Source: Pseudoalteromonas piscicida (GTDB lineage Bacteria; Pseudomonadota; Gammaproteobacteria; Enterobacterales; Alteromonadaceae). From it: a stretch of 64,000 bases of DNA. Position 1 is the first letter of the stretch; every line of letters begins with the position of its first letter. Below, piece after piece: positions 9,725-18,537 of this stretch. The stretch covers positions 207,501-271,500 of the forward strand of contig NZ_CP011924.1 of NCBI RefSeq assembly GCF_000238315.3. The letters are read 5' to 3'. Both the position numbers and the translations under genes were made by a program. The notes beneath the pieces were generated by a model. It saw nothing but the letters and a program-made list of their open reading frames with translations. It had not been told where the DNA came from and made no database searches.

Positions 9725-10089
9725 GTGAGTTCCTTAGTCGACTATGTCTCACACTTTTGAGGCTGACTGCTTTTATACCAATTGGTATTACTTCCTAGCT
9801 CGCTAAGTGATCTATAACGTATCTATGCACTCCAACCTGTTGAGTGCACTTTCCAAAAATTTGTTGCAGCAAGCCAAGTATTGCTTTCTCAGCTTGATGC
9901 AAAACCCAGATACTACTTTAGTACACTGGTTAAGTTTGTGTTAATTTTTGCGGCAGTTTTGCCAAGTGTTTGTCTAAAAAGTACGAATGGTATGAATTTA
10001 ATAAACTTTTATTTTCGGCTGAACACTAATTTGAGGGATGGAACACACTTGTTCCATCCAGACTAACGTATTTAGGCGAACCGGAGCAT
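9725..10089. other. Intergenic region, no gene (365 bp)
   Basis: Contains the perfect palindrome ATACCAATTGGTAT at 9775-9788, a motif repeated in this window (11282, 12790, 12942), and a hairpin GGATGGAAC / GTTCCATCC at 10036-10059 just after the ligase stop codon. The left edge of the 1508-bp duplication is at 9797. No supported coding frame. Nearly all of it recurs at 11305-11597. Confidence 0.6.
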
Positions 10090-11259
10090 TTAGCCAACAA
10101 TGATATGGGGTAAGAAACGGCTAAGATCTTGGGTGATCAGACTTTTATCTTCACGTACACCAATTCCAACAGCTTTATCACCGACAATCCATGAACCGAT
10201 GAGCGTATTGAAGCCTGCAAATTTGGGTAAAGGTGAGTAGGCTTGATAAATATAGCCTTCTTCGCCATATCCACCTGCAGACTGTGCAAGCAGCTGTTGA
10301 TCTTTTCGGATCTCAATATTCGCGCCCTCACGAGAAAATAGAGGCTTTTTCACATAGCCGGACTCACTGTTTGCGATTTTATGCTTATCTTGTTCAAAGT
10401 ATGCAGGTAACAGATTTGGGTGATTTGGAAAGGTTTGCCATAGCAAAGGTAAAATTGCTTTATTTGATAAAATCGCTTTCCAAGCAGGCTCTAGCCATTG
10501 CACTTTTGCTTCTGATAATTGTTCACTATATTCATCTTGAAACATAAATTCCCACGGGTATAGCTTAAACATCCATTGGATTTTTCCATCATCAAGGTCG
10601 ACAAAGTGTTGGTTATTAAATCCGATATCTTCGATAAAAACTTGTTTCGTTTTGAGTCCAGCTTCCATCGCGCAGCTGCGCATATATTGAATGGTGCCCA
10701 AGTCCTCAATGCTTTCTTTGCAGCAAGAAAAGTGTAGGGGAGCACCGCGGTGGAATTTATGCAGTTGATAAAAACGCTCTACCAGCGCTTCTTGAAGGCC
10801 ATTAAATTGATCCGCATTACGCGGTAGCTTACCGGCTCTTACCTGTTCTTCAAGCCATAGCCACTGCCAGTAACCCGTTTCGAATAAACTGGTGGGCGTG
10901 TCATAATTGGCCTCCAGCAGCTTAGCTGGTGACTTACCATCGTAACTAAAGTCAAAGCGACCATAGAGCGCTTGGTCTCGACGATGCCATGAGCGAGTCA
11001 CTAATTCCCATTGAGACTCAGGAATAGCAAACTGTTGCAGAAGTGACTCATCATTACACACTAAATCGACAAGGTGTAAGAGCATTTGGTGGAGTTCATC
11101 ACTTGGGTCTTCCAAGTCTTGCTCAATTTGTTTTAACGTAAATTGATAATATGCACTTTCGTCCCAATACTTTTCACCATACATAGTATGAAATTCAAAG
11201 CCGTGGGCTTTTGCTTGTTCACGCCAGTGTGGGCGTTCATCAATAGAAATTCTTAACAT
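10090..11259 (-). CDS. Glutathionylspermidine-synthase-like ATP-grasp ligase (YgiC/YjfC family)
   Basis: Protein of 389 residues, the usual length for the family. It starts at MLRISIDERPHWREQA and shows the family segments YDGKSPAKLLEANYDTPTS (about 125-143), KKPLFSREGANIEI (about 307-320) and EDKSLITQDLSRFLPH near the C-terminus. These enzymes are ATP-grasp ligases that, in characterised members, join an amine to a carboxyl group of a peptide or glutathione. Only the synthetase half is present; no amidase domain is seen. Together with DUF1190 and DUF350 genes upstream it recalls the E. coli yjfL-yjfM-yjfC arrangement. It is a perfect duplicate of 11598-12767. Confidence 0.85.
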   Translation of the reverse strand: MLRISIDERPHWREQAKAHGFEFHTMYGEKYWDESAYYQFTLKQIEQDLEDPSDELHQMLLHLVDLVCNDESLLQQFAIPESQWELVTRSWHRRDQALYGRFDFSYDGKSPAKLLEANYDTPTSLFETGYWQWLWLEEQVRAGKLPRNADQFNGLQEALVERFYQLHKFHRGAPLHFSCCKESIEDLGTIQYMRSCAMEAGLKTKQVFIEDIGFNNQHFVDLDDGKIQWMFKLYPWEFMFQDEYSEQLSEAKVQWLEPAWKAILSNKAILPLLWQTFPNHPNLLPAYFEQDKHKIANSESGYVKKPLFSREGANIEIRKDQQLLAQSAGGYGEEGYIYQAYSPLPKFAGFNTLIGSWIVGDKAVGIGVREDKSLITQDLSRFLPHIIVG

Positions 11260-11597
11260 AAGTGTAAAATCGATCCGTCTAATACCAATTGTATTAAGTA
11301 AATGAGCTCGCTAAGTGATCTATAACGTATCTATGCACTCCAACCTGTTGAGTGCACTTTCCAAAAATTTGTTGCAGCAAGCCAAGTATTGCTTTCTCAG
11401 CTTGATGCAAAACCCAGATACTACTTTAGTACACTGGTTAAGTTTGTGTTAATTTTTGCGGCAGTTTTGCCAAGTGTTTGTCTAAAAAGTACGAATGGTA
11501 TGAATTTAATAAACTTTTATTTTCGGCTGAACACTAATTTGAGGGATGGAACACACTTGTTCCATCCAGACTAACGTATTTAGGCGAACCGGAGCAT

Positions 11598-12767
11598 TTA
11601 GCCAACAATGATATGGGGTAAGAAACGGCTAAGATCTTGGGTGATCAGACTTTTATCTTCACGTACACCAATTCCAACAGCTTTATCACCGACAATCCAT
11701 GAACCGATGAGCGTATTGAAGCCTGCAAATTTGGGTAAAGGTGAGTAGGCTTGATAAATATAGCCTTCTTCGCCATATCCACCTGCAGACTGTGCAAGCA
11801 GCTGTTGATCTTTTCGGATCTCAATATTCGCGCCCTCACGAGAAAATAGAGGCTTTTTCACATAGCCGGACTCACTGTTTGCGATTTTATGCTTATCTTG
11901 TTCAAAGTATGCAGGTAACAGATTTGGGTGATTTGGAAAGGTTTGCCATAGCAAAGGTAAAATTGCTTTATTTGATAAAATCGCTTTCCAAGCAGGCTCT
12001 AGCCATTGCACTTTTGCTTCTGATAATTGTTCACTATATTCATCTTGAAACATAAATTCCCACGGGTATAGCTTAAACATCCATTGGATTTTTCCATCAT
12101 CAAGGTCGACAAAGTGTTGGTTATTAAATCCGATATCTTCGATAAAAACTTGTTTCGTTTTGAGTCCAGCTTCCATCGCGCAGCTGCGCATATATTGAAT
12201 GGTGCCCAAGTCCTCAATGCTTTCTTTGCAGCAAGAAAAGTGTAGGGGAGCACCGCGGTGGAATTTATGCAGTTGATAAAAACGCTCTACCAGCGCTTCT
12301 TGAAGGCCATTAAATTGATCCGCATTACGCGGTAGCTTACCGGCTCTTACCTGTTCTTCAAGCCATAGCCACTGCCAGTAACCCGTTTCGAATAAACTGG
12401 TGGGCGTGTCATAATTGGCCTCCAGCAGCTTAGCTGGTGACTTACCATCGTAACTAAAGTCAAAGCGACCATAGAGCGCTTGGTCTCGACGATGCCATGA
12501 GCGAGTCACTAATTCCCATTGAGACTCAGGAATAGCAAACTGTTGCAGAAGTGACTCATCATTACACACTAAATCGACAAGGTGTAAGAGCATTTGGTGG
12601 AGTTCATCACTTGGGTCTTCCAAGTCTTGCTCAATTTGTTTTAACGTAAATTGATAATATGCACTTTCGTCCCAATACTTTTCACCATACATAGTATGAA
12701 ATTCAAAGCCGTGGGCTTTTGCTTGTTCACGCCAGTGTGGGCGTTCATCAATAGAAATTCTTAACAT
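11598..12767 (-). CDS. Glutathionylspermidine-synthase-like ligase, duplicate copy
   Basis: Identical in protein sequence to 10090-11259. The frame is open 27 codons further upstream, but the start at MLRISIDERPHW gives the normal family length and matches the other copy, where the upstream extension is absent. This copy is the one with the original upstream context (DUF1190, DUF350). The gap 11260-11597 between the two copies holds only repeated intergenic sequence. Confidence 0.82.
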   Translation of the reverse strand: MLRISIDERPHWREQAKAHGFEFHTMYGEKYWDESAYYQFTLKQIEQDLEDPSDELHQMLLHLVDLVCNDESLLQQFAIPESQWELVTRSWHRRDQALYGRFDFSYDGKSPAKLLEANYDTPTSLFETGYWQWLWLEEQVRAGKLPRNADQFNGLQEALVERFYQLHKFHRGAPLHFSCCKESIEDLGTIQYMRSCAMEAGLKTKQVFIEDIGFNNQHFVDLDDGKIQWMFKLYPWEFMFQDEYSEQLSEAKVQWLEPAWKAILSNKAILPLLWQTFPNHPNLLPAYFEQDKHKIANSESGYVKKPLFSREGANIEIRKDQQLLAQSAGGYGEEGYIYQAYSPLPKFAGFNTLIGSWIVGDKAVGIGVREDKSLITQDLSRFLPHIIVG

Positions 12768-12789
12768 AAGTGTAAAATCGATCCGTCTA

Positions 12790-12951
12790 ATACCAATTGT
12801 ATTAAGTAAATGAGCTATTTTGAAGCGGGGAAATAGCTTTAGTAGCAAGGCAAAAATTTTGCTATTTAGTTGTTCTAAATGAGAGATTTTTAACGAAGCT
12901 AATATGGTATTTCACTCTTCAAATTGATTGGAGAATTAATTCAATTGGTAT
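12790..12951. mobile_element. MITE-like element, about 162 bp
   Basis: Bounded by inverted ends: left ATACCAATTGTATTAAGT and right, reverse-complemented, ATACCAATTGAATTAATT. The interior has no coding frame and contains TTTAGTTGTTCTAAATGAGA, a segment I associate with dispersed repeats in Pseudoalteromonas (from memory, not searched). A further ATACCAATTG half-palindrome follows at 12953. Confidence 0.55.
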
Positions 12952-12998
12952 AATACCAATTGCGTAGATACTTGGTAAACTACAGAGCACTCAATAAA

Positions 12999-13019
12999 AA
13001 GCCGAGTGGACCTCGGCTT
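12999..13019 (-). terminator. Terminator after the DUF1190 gene
   Basis: 8-bp stem AAGCCGAG / CTCGGCTT with a 5-nt loop. On the - strand it runs into TTTTTATTG. It lies 25 bp past the DUF1190 stop and so may separate that gene from the ligase gene. Confidence 0.75.
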
Positions 13020-13043
13020 ATATTTTATCAAGCGAAGGTTGGC

Positions 13044-13640
13044 TTAGCTGCCCCAACTGCCACTACTACTACGAGAAGCTGTGCGGCCAAATCCACCGCG
13101 ACTGCGTGATACTGAGCTGGCGCGAGGCTTGTAATTTATAGTTGAGCTTTTGACCGATGTTGTACCCGAAGACTTTGCAGACGCGACAAACCCGTTTTGC
13201 GCATTTCGGTAGCTAAAGAAGTCATCACGAGAGCGATACAGTGGCTTTGCGCCAGAGTAGTAAGTGCCACCTAAGTAAGCCGCTTTCTTCTTTTTGCGCT
13301 TTTTCATCATGTCTAGGCCTTCGTCTACTGCTTCTGCAAGTGCAGCAACCATAAAGCCTGCCATAATTGGACGCCAGATCCCACCACTCGAATTTTCACA
13401 GCGATCAAAGCCAAAGTCGCTTTCGCATAGCTGTTCAGAGGCATATTTGGGGGCTTCTTGGCGATGGCTATCGAGTGCTTGTTGGTATTGAAACTGGCAT
13501 GCTTCTTCTTCAATACCGAATGATGTACATTCATCAACGTCTTTAAAAAGTAACGCTGATTCGTCGCTATCACCACACGCGGTCAACCCTCCTGTGGCGC
13601 CCATTAATAAAGTCAATTTGATTGTTCTACTCCTTTTCAT
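13044..13640 (-). CDS. DUF1190 lipoprotein (YgiB/YjfM family)
   Basis: Protein of 198 residues with an N-terminal hydrophobic segment and lipobox GGLTAC (C22). The acidic, Cys-containing segment DVDECTSFGIEEEACQFQYQ and the later CESDFGFDRCENSSGGIWRP are typical of the DUF1190 family. Next come a lysine run (MKKRKKKKAA) and a low-complexity Ser/Arg/Gly tail ending SGSWGS. Function is unknown. E. coli homologues sit beside YgiC/YjfC ligases, as here. It starts 10 bp after the DUF350 gene. Confidence 0.85.
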   Translation of the reverse strand: MKRSRTIKLTLLMGATGGLTACGDSDESALLFKDVDECTSFGIEEEACQFQYQQALDSHRQEAPKYASEQLCESDFGFDRCENSSGGIWRPIMAGFMVAALAEAVDEGLDMMKKRKKKKAAYLGGTYYSGAKPLYRSRDDFFSYRNAQNGFVASAKSSGTTSVKSSTINYKPRASSVSRSRGGFGRTASRSSSGSWGS

Positions 13641-13649
13641 CTTGACTCC

Positions 13650-14054
13650 TTAATAGGTCATGCAAGCGGCATTCAAAATTCCGGTCGCAAGCGAGGCACC
13701 ACCTAAGAACAACCCAGCACTGATGTGATTGTTTTCGATTTTCTCAGATAGCTTTGGCATATAAAGCCTTACCATGAAGAAGGTAATTAACTGCATGACT
13801 CCCGCAATAACACCCCAAACGGCAAAATCAATAAGAGAGACTGCATTGACAGCGGCACTGGCGATAGGTAAGACAAAACCAATTAAGGTACCGCAAAACG
13901 CAGTTGCAGCAGCAGGGTTGTTTTCTTTAACTAGTTTCCACTCACAATAAGGGGTAACTTTGGAGTAAATAAACAAAAAGACTAGGGTAAGTAAGTAGGC
14001 AAGGCCGAAGTAGGAAATAAAAGGGACAAATCCTTGTAAAGAATCCAAAATCAT
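13650..14054 (-). CDS. DUF350 family membrane protein (YjfL-like)
   Basis: Small integral membrane protein of 134 residues with four predicted helices (about 11-30, 47-68, 74-96 and 110-130). The DUF350-like repeat pattern is NPAAATAFCGTLIGFVLPIA followed by a second helical pair. Its function is unknown. It is the first gene of a DUF350-DUF1190 pair, and the ATP-grasp ligase follows. Confidence 0.82.
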   Translation of the reverse strand: MILDSLQGFVPFISYFGLAYLLTLVFLFIYSKVTPYCEWKLVKENNPAAATAFCGTLIGFVLPIASAAVNAVSLIDFAVWGVIAGVMQLITFFMVRLYMPKLSEKIENNHISAGLFLGGASLATGILNAACMTY

Positions 14055-14098
14055 AATTTTCTCTTTGTTATAGCATCGAATTTGAAATCCGATAGATA

Positions 14099-14464
14099 TT
14101 AATCATCATCGTAGGTGAGCTGCTCTAGCTCGCGATGTAGTATATCATCATCTCCAAGGTTAAGTTCAATAAGGCGCTTTAAATGCGTCACACTATCAAG
14201 ATCGATTTGGCGGCAATGTACGCCTAAATGACCCTCTTCAACATGACGAACTTCTACCTCCATCGTAATTTGGATATCACTGCCAGGTAAATAAAAGTTT
14301 AAACTTGCTGGGTCATTTTTGAGTGGCACATAACCATCGGGCAGGGTGAGTAACGCGCCATTGAGCGATAAATCCAAGATTTCGCAGCTAAAATCACCGC
14401 TTGAGGCCATAAATTGTGCCTCGTTTGAAAAAATAACTCTGGAAAAACGTCGACGTTCTTTCAT
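14099..14464 (-). CDS. PilZ-domain protein
   Basis: Single-domain protein of 121 residues. It carries both halves of the c-di-GMP-binding signature: RRRFSR at residues 3-8 and DLSLNGALL at about 31-39 (the (D/N)xSxxG motif). The family binds cyclic di-GMP and works through a partner. No partner is evident here, as the neighbours are ettA upstream and DUF350 downstream. Confidence 0.88.
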   Translation of the reverse strand: MKERRRFSRVIFSNEAQFMASSGDFSCEILDLSLNGALLTLPDGYVPLKNDPASLNFYLPGSDIQITMEVEVRHVEEGHLGVHCRQIDLDSVTHLKRLIELNLGDDDILHRELEQLTYDDD

Positions 14465-14636
14465 TACTGATCCTAATAGTCCGTATGGGTAAAGAATAGC
14501 TTATATCATTGTGCTCGCTACTAAAAAATGACAATAAATTACGCCGCTTGGATGGAATTGCCACTGAAATTTGATTTGCTACTTGTTTCAACAGTGCGGC
14601 ATGAATAAAGCTAAGCGGCTACTAAAAAATAAAAAA

Positions 14637-14656
14637 AGGCTCCTAACGGGGAGCCT
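14637..14656 (-). terminator. ettA terminator
   Basis: 7-bp stem AGGCTCC / GGAGCCT with a 6-nt loop, followed on the - strand by TTTTTTATTTTTT. It lies 37 bp after the ettA stop codon. Confidence 0.9.
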
Positions 14657-14692
14657 CAGATTATCATCGTCGATAGACTAATGTTTTAATTA

Positions 14693-16357
14693 TTAGCCAA
14701 TCTTCTTGTATTTGATACGTTTAGGCTCTGCGGCCTCAGCACCAAAGGTCTTCTTCAGCCATTCTTCGTATTCAGTGTAGTTGCCGTCAAAGAAATTGAT
14801 TTGGCCTTCATCACGGTAATCTAGGATGTGGGTCGCGATACGGTCTAGGAACCAACGGTCGTGCGAGATACACATAACGCAGCCCGGGAATTCCAAAATC
14901 GCATTTTCTAGCGCTCGTAACGTTTCAACGTCGAGATCATTGGTTGGCTCATCCAGCAACAGTACGTTACCGCCTGCTTTTAGTAGTTTTGCTAAGTGCA
15001 GACGATTGCGCTCACCACCAGAGAGCTCTTTTACAAACTTTTGTTGGTCATTGCCCTTAAAGTTAAAGCGGCCAACATAGGCGCGGCTTGGTACTTCAAA
15101 GTTACCAATTTTAAGAATGTCTTGGCCGTTGGAGATCTCTTGGAATACCGTGTTATTACCGTCCATGTCATCACGGAACTGTTCAACAGTGGCGATTTCA
15201 ACTGTTTCACCAATAGTGATGTTACCACTATCTGGCTGCTCTTGACCGCTTAGCATTCTAAACAGCGTTGACTTACCCGCGCCGTTTGCACCGATGATCC
15301 CAACAATTGCACCTTTAGGTACGTTGAAGTTCAAATCGTCAATCAACAATCGGTCACCGAAGCTCTTACGTAAGTTGCTCACTTCAATTACTTGGTCGCC
15401 TAAGCGAGGACCTGGTGGAATGAATAGCTCGTTGGTTTCGTTACGCTTTTGATAGTCGTTTTGCTGAAGCTCGGTAAACTGCGCCATACGTGCTTTAGAC
15501 TTAGCTTGGCGACCTTTCGGATTTGAGCGCACCCATTCAAGTTCTTTTTCAATCGACTTCTGGCGTGCTTTCTCTGATTTTTCTTCTTGCTTCAAACGTG
15601 CATCTTTTTGCTCAAGCCATGAAGAATAGTTACCTTCCCACGGAATACCATGGCCACGGTCAAGCTCTAAAATCCAGCCAGCTACGTTATCTAGGAAGTA
15701 GCGGTCGTGGGTGATCGCCACCACTGTGCCCTCGTAGTCATGAAGGAAGCGTTCCAACCACGCAACTGACTCGGCGTCTAAGTGGTTAGTTGGTTCGTCA
15801 AGAAGCAGCATATCTGGCTTTTCAAGTAACAGTCGGCAGATAGCAACACGGCGTCTTTCACCACCTGAGAGGTGCTCAATTTTTGCATCCCATTCTGGTA
15901 AACGAAGCGCATCGGCAGCACGCTCAAGCGCATTATCTAGGTTGTGACCGTCGTGTGCTTGGATGATAGCTTCTAATTCGCCTTGCTCTTTAGCTAGCGC
16001 ATCAAAGTCAGCGTCTTCCATTGCGTACTCTGCGTACACTTCGTCTAATCGAGTAAGTGCGCGCTTAACTTCGCCAACTGCTTCTTCAATCGTTTCACGA
16101 ACGGTTTTGCTTTCATCTAGTACAGGTTCCTGCGGTAGGTAACCAATCTTAGTACCAGGTTGCGGACGTGCCTCGCCCTCGAATTCATTATCCACACCCG
16201 CCATAATACGAAGTAAGGTCGATTTACCTGCACCATTAAGACCTAAAACACCAATTTTAGCGCCCGGGAAAAAGCATAAAGAAATGTCTTTCAGAATAGT
16301 GCGCTTAGGTGGCACAACTTTGCTCACCCGCGACATGGTATAAATATATTGAGCCAT
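14693..16357 (-). CDS. ettA: Energy-dependent translational throttle protein EttA (ABC-F ATPase)
   Basis: ABC-F protein of 554 residues, matching the E. coli EttA length of 555. Two ATP-binding cassettes are present: Walker A GLNGAGKST (about 38-46) and GANGAGKST (about 356-364), signatures LSGGERRRVA and LSGGERNRLH, and Walker B LLLDEPTNHLD and LLLDEPTNDLD. Between them is the charged linker around KKSIEKELEWVRSNPKGRQA that contacts the ribosome in this family. Known role: binding the ribosomal E site and gating elongation in response to ATP/ADP. It has no membrane segment. It is the last chromosomal housekeeping gene before the tailocin and is divergent from it. Confidence 0.96.
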   Translation of the reverse strand: MAQYIYTMSRVSKVVPPKRTILKDISLCFFPGAKIGVLGLNGAGKSTLLRIMAGVDNEFEGEARPQPGTKIGYLPQEPVLDESKTVRETIEEAVGEVKRALTRLDEVYAEYAMEDADFDALAKEQGELEAIIQAHDGHNLDNALERAADALRLPEWDAKIEHLSGGERRRVAICRLLLEKPDMLLLDEPTNHLDAESVAWLERFLHDYEGTVVAITHDRYFLDNVAGWILELDRGHGIPWEGNYSSWLEQKDARLKQEEKSEKARQKSIEKELEWVRSNPKGRQAKSKARMAQFTELQQNDYQKRNETNELFIPPGPRLGDQVIEVSNLRKSFGDRLLIDDLNFNVPKGAIVGIIGANGAGKSTLFRMLSGQEQPDSGNITIGETVEIATVEQFRDDMDGNNTVFQEISNGQDILKIGNFEVPSRAYVGRFNFKGNDQQKFVKELSGGERNRLHLAKLLKAGGNVLLLDEPTNDLDVETLRALENAILEFPGCVMCISHDRWFLDRIATHILDYRDEGQINFFDGNYTEYEEWLKKTFGAEAAEPKRIKYKKIG

Positions 16358-16781
16358 GAGTTTCCAATCTCTTTTTTAAGTTAGATGTATTTTAGAGAAA
16401 GCCTTCCAGTGCTGCAATGTTGATAGTTCAGAACGAGGAAAAAACAATGCCCAAGCTAAAGTTGGTTAACTATTGTAATTTTTTATTTACCTTTTAATAA
16501 GTTAAATAATTGAACTGTTTATTTATCCAGTCGTTAATTGTAAGCATATCATTCATAGGTCATTTTTGACCTGTTTCCAATCCGAGAAATCGCTATTATA
16601 TCACTACGCTGAAGAAAGTTATCAGATGAACATGTTAACGGGCGTGGTGGGTTTTTACCGGAACTAAAAACTCGATGGCAAGGATGAACGGCTACGTTGT
16701 TTTCGCTTTTCAGCGATCCCCATTCAGCTAAGCAGAACAAATTTTCACTAGTCGTGTTTATTTTTTGAGGTAAGGAGAACA
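16358..16781 (+). promoter_or_regulatory. Divergent upstream region of ettA and the tailocin, with an AGGTCA-TGACCT palindrome
   Basis: 424 bp with no supported gene. The palindrome AGGTCA-TTTT-TGACCT is at 16557-16572. 22 nt beyond its TTGACC is TATTAT, a possible -10. The same palindrome arms, with the same 22-nt gap to a TAAGAT, recur upstream of tailocin modules 5 and 6 (40051 and 48285). I infer an operator or activator site shared across the tailocin. The first tailocin gene has a good TAAGGAG ribosome site. Confidence 0.45.
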
Positions 16782-17060
16782 ATGACACTTATAAACACAA
16801 CCACATCCAGACTGGTGGGTCAAAGCAAACCAGCTCCAACAGGAGCTGAAATTCTTCGTGTTGCGCGAAAGCTCAGAGGTTACACGCAAGCTGAATCAGC
16901 CGCTCATTATGGTATTGAGGAGCGTACGTTAAGACGATGGGAAAATAGGGAATATAGCCCACGCTGGAATGATGTTATTGGCCTAGTTGAAGATGTGTAC
17001 TTACTCGATATTTTAGAAGTGATAGGAAAAATCCATGACCAACAAGCAAGTGACAATTAA
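16782..17060 (+). CDS. Helix-turn-helix (Xre-type) transcriptional regulator
   Basis: DNA-binding protein of 92 residues. A helix-turn-helix is visible at about 23-55: ARKLRGYTQAESAAHYGI then ERTLRRWENREYSP, the phage Cro/CI-like pattern. As the first tailocin gene it is the obvious candidate regulator of the cluster, possibly acting on the AGGTCA-TGACCT palindromes (inference). It overlaps the next gene by 26 bp. Confidence 0.8.
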   Translation: MTLINTTTSRLVGQSKPAPTGAEILRVARKLRGYTQAESAAHYGIEERTLRRWENREYSPRWNDVIGLVEDVYLLDILEVIGKIHDQQASDN

Positions 17061-17397
17061 ACAGGTACGTACTGCCCTTAAGCGCTGGGGTAAGTTTTGG
17101 TGTAGTAAAGAGCTAGGTAAGGGCTTTAGCCGTCAAGCAGCAACTGAAGCTATTGGCAGTTCATCAAGCCAATACGTGAGTGCAGAGCAGATGCATGTGC
17201 CAGATGAAATTGCTCAACTTACCGCATCAATTGAGTTACTTAGGCCAGAATGTAAGCGTGCAATCCGAGCTAAATACATGATGCATAACAAGGTGGTCGA
17301 TGCAGCAAAAACATTGGGTTTTGACAGCAAGCGTTCAATGGAGTTTTGGTTATTGAAAGCTGAGCAAAGCTTGATGGTTAATATGTCGACACATTAG
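17035..17397 (+). CDS. Phage late-gene regulator, possibly antitermination (Q-like) protein
   Basis: Basic protein of 120 residues with no membrane segment. It has a segment ECKRAIRAKYMMHNKVVDAA followed by a probable helix-turn-helix LGFDSKRSMEFWLLKAEQSL, the kind of C-terminal layout seen in phage antitermination Q-type regulators. Recognition is by pattern only. Position between the HTH gene and the lysis genes fits a late regulator. The candidate terminator-bearing leaders before modules 5 and 6 would be natural targets if it is an antiterminator (inference). Confidence 0.55.
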   Translation: MTNKQVTIKQVRTALKRWGKFWCSKELGKGFSRQAATEAIGSSSSQYVSAEQMHVPDEIAQLTASIELLRPECKRAIRAKYMMHNKVVDAAKTLGFDSKRSMEFWLLKAEQSLMVNMSTH

Positions 17398-17417
17398 CAA
17401 CAATAAAGGGGAATTGT

Positions 17418-17837
17418 ATGTCCGTAATGAATACAGTAGAGCAACTCAAAAAACATGAGGGGTTTCGCCAATTTCCTTACCTTTGTACCGCGGGAAAGCT
17501 GACTATTGGTTATGGTCGAAATCTCGATGATAAGGGGATTGATGAAGAAGAAGCAGAATCACTACTTGCGAGCGATGTAGAAAATGCCAAAGCGGCGGTG
17601 GCGCGCAGGATTGCAACCCAACACTGCAACGATGCACGGATGGCGGTGCTGGTAAATATGGCATTTAACTTAGGGATCACAGGATTACTTAATTTTAGTC
17701 GAATATTACAAGCAGTCGAAAAAGGTGATTTTGATACCGCCGCGCTAGAAATGTTAGATAGCCGATGGGCAAGACAAGTGCCTAATCGCGCGCAAGAGCT
17801 TGCTCAACAGATGATCTCTGGGGAATGGCAATCATGA
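17418..17837 (+). CDS. Phage lysozyme (glycoside hydrolase 24, T4-type endolysin)
   Basis: Endolysin of 139 residues. The catalytic pattern E-x8-(D/C)-x5-T is complete as E14, C23 and T29 within HEGFRQFPYLCTAGKLTIGYG. The rest follows the family: DARMAVLVNMAFNLGITGL and RWARQVPNRAQELAQQM. It cleaves peptidoglycan to release particles from the producing cell. No signal peptide or N-terminal anchor is seen, so release depends on the holin encoded immediately downstream. Confidence 0.92.
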   Translation: MSVMNTVEQLKKHEGFRQFPYLCTAGKLTIGYGRNLDDKGIDEEEAESLLASDVENAKAAVARRIATQHCNDARMAVLVNMAFNLGITGLLNFSRILQAVEKGDFDTAALEMLDSRWARQVPNRAQELAQQMISGEWQS

Positions 17838-18232
17838 GTCTATTAGGTAGCCTATTTTCTGCAAAAACAGTGGCTCCGATAGAAGCAATTGGCAATATTC
17901 TTGATGAATTGTTTACCAGTGAAGAAGAAGTACTTAAGCAAGAGCATTTAAAGGCGAGACTGATAGCAAAGCATGCATTAGTACAAGCGCAGATCAATCA
18001 AGTTCAAGCAGCGCATCGCAGTGTGTTTGTTGCGGGGGCGAGGCCTTTTTTGATGTGGGTGTGTGGTCTAGGCTTTTTGTTTTCGTTCGTGATTAATCCA
18101 ATTCTACAGTGGTTAATGCCTGAACATGGTACGCCTGAGTTGCCGCTGGATGTGATGTTAGAGCTTACGCTTGCCATGTTAGGGCTTGCAGGGCTTAGAA
18201 CCGTTGAGAAAGTAAAAGGGGTCAGCAAGTGA
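17834..18232 (+). CDS. Holin of the 3-TM type
   Basis: Protein of 132 residues, starting at the ATG that overlaps the lysozyme stop as ATGA; a second ATG 9 bp upstream is possible. After an amphipathic, charged N-terminal half (EEEVLKQEHLKARLIAKHAL) it has membrane helices at about 67-85 and 105-122. The segment AAHRSVFVAGARPFLMWVCG is typical of the 3TM holin family known from gene-transfer agents and phages. Confidence 0.8.
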   Translation: MSLLGSLFSAKTVAPIEAIGNILDELFTSEEEVLKQEHLKARLIAKHALVQAQINQVQAAHRSVFVAGARPFLMWVCGLGFLFSFVINPILQWLMPEHGTPELPLDVMLELTLAMLGLAGLRTVEKVKGVSK

Positions 18233-18477
18233 ATCATCCTGAACAATGGCAAATGAAAAAGGAGTTTAATTTGGCCCACATTCTCACCACCATTGCGCTG
18301 TTGGTGTCTGGTGTTATTTACCTTGGCGACTTAGATAAAAGGATCACCACTAACTCCCAAGAGCTTGACCACCTCAAGCAAATTCGCCAAGAAGACCAAA
18401 AGCGCATCGAAAAGCGCTTAGATTCTATAGATAAAAAATTAGATACGTTGCTCGGTGCCCGCAGAGTGGGTCCGTAG
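18229..18477 (+). CDS. Small membrane-anchored coiled-coil protein of the lysis cassette
   Basis: 82 residues with a GTG start overlapping the holin stop as GTGA and a strong AAAAGGGG site. One membrane helix lies at about 16-32 (LAHILTTIALLVSGVIYLGD), then a charged heptad-patterned coiled coil (IEKRLDSIDKKLDTLL). Position suggests a lysis accessory such as a spanin or holin regulator, but no specific family is recognised. Confidence 0.6.
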   Translation: MNHPEQWQMKKEFNLAHILTTIALLVSGVIYLGDLDKRITTNSQELDHLKQIRQEDQKRIEKRLDSIDKKLDTLLGARRVGP

Positions 18478-18537
18478 CGCCGCTATTATCGGCCGTATTG
18501 GCTTTCTTTATCCAACCCCATTTAAAAGGAGAGTAGC

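Larger units (their letters stand above)
9797..12812. repeat. Perfect tandem duplication, unit 1508 bp
   Basis: Copy A is 9797-11304 and copy B is 11305-12812, adjacent and identical wherever compared. The junction shares the 4-base microhomology AGCT with both original flanks. It duplicates one complete ligase gene plus its 3' flank. The right end lies 22 bp inside the MITE-like element at 12790-12951. Confidence 0.9.

Noticed and set aside
12768..12848. 27-residue extension of the second ligase copy.
   Set aside because: Extension reads through a MITE-like element and is absent from the identical first copy.
16549..16788. 79-codon frame on the - strand upstream of the tailocin.
   Set aside because: Overlaps the promoter region and the first tailocin ribosome site; composition is not protein-like and no motif is seen.
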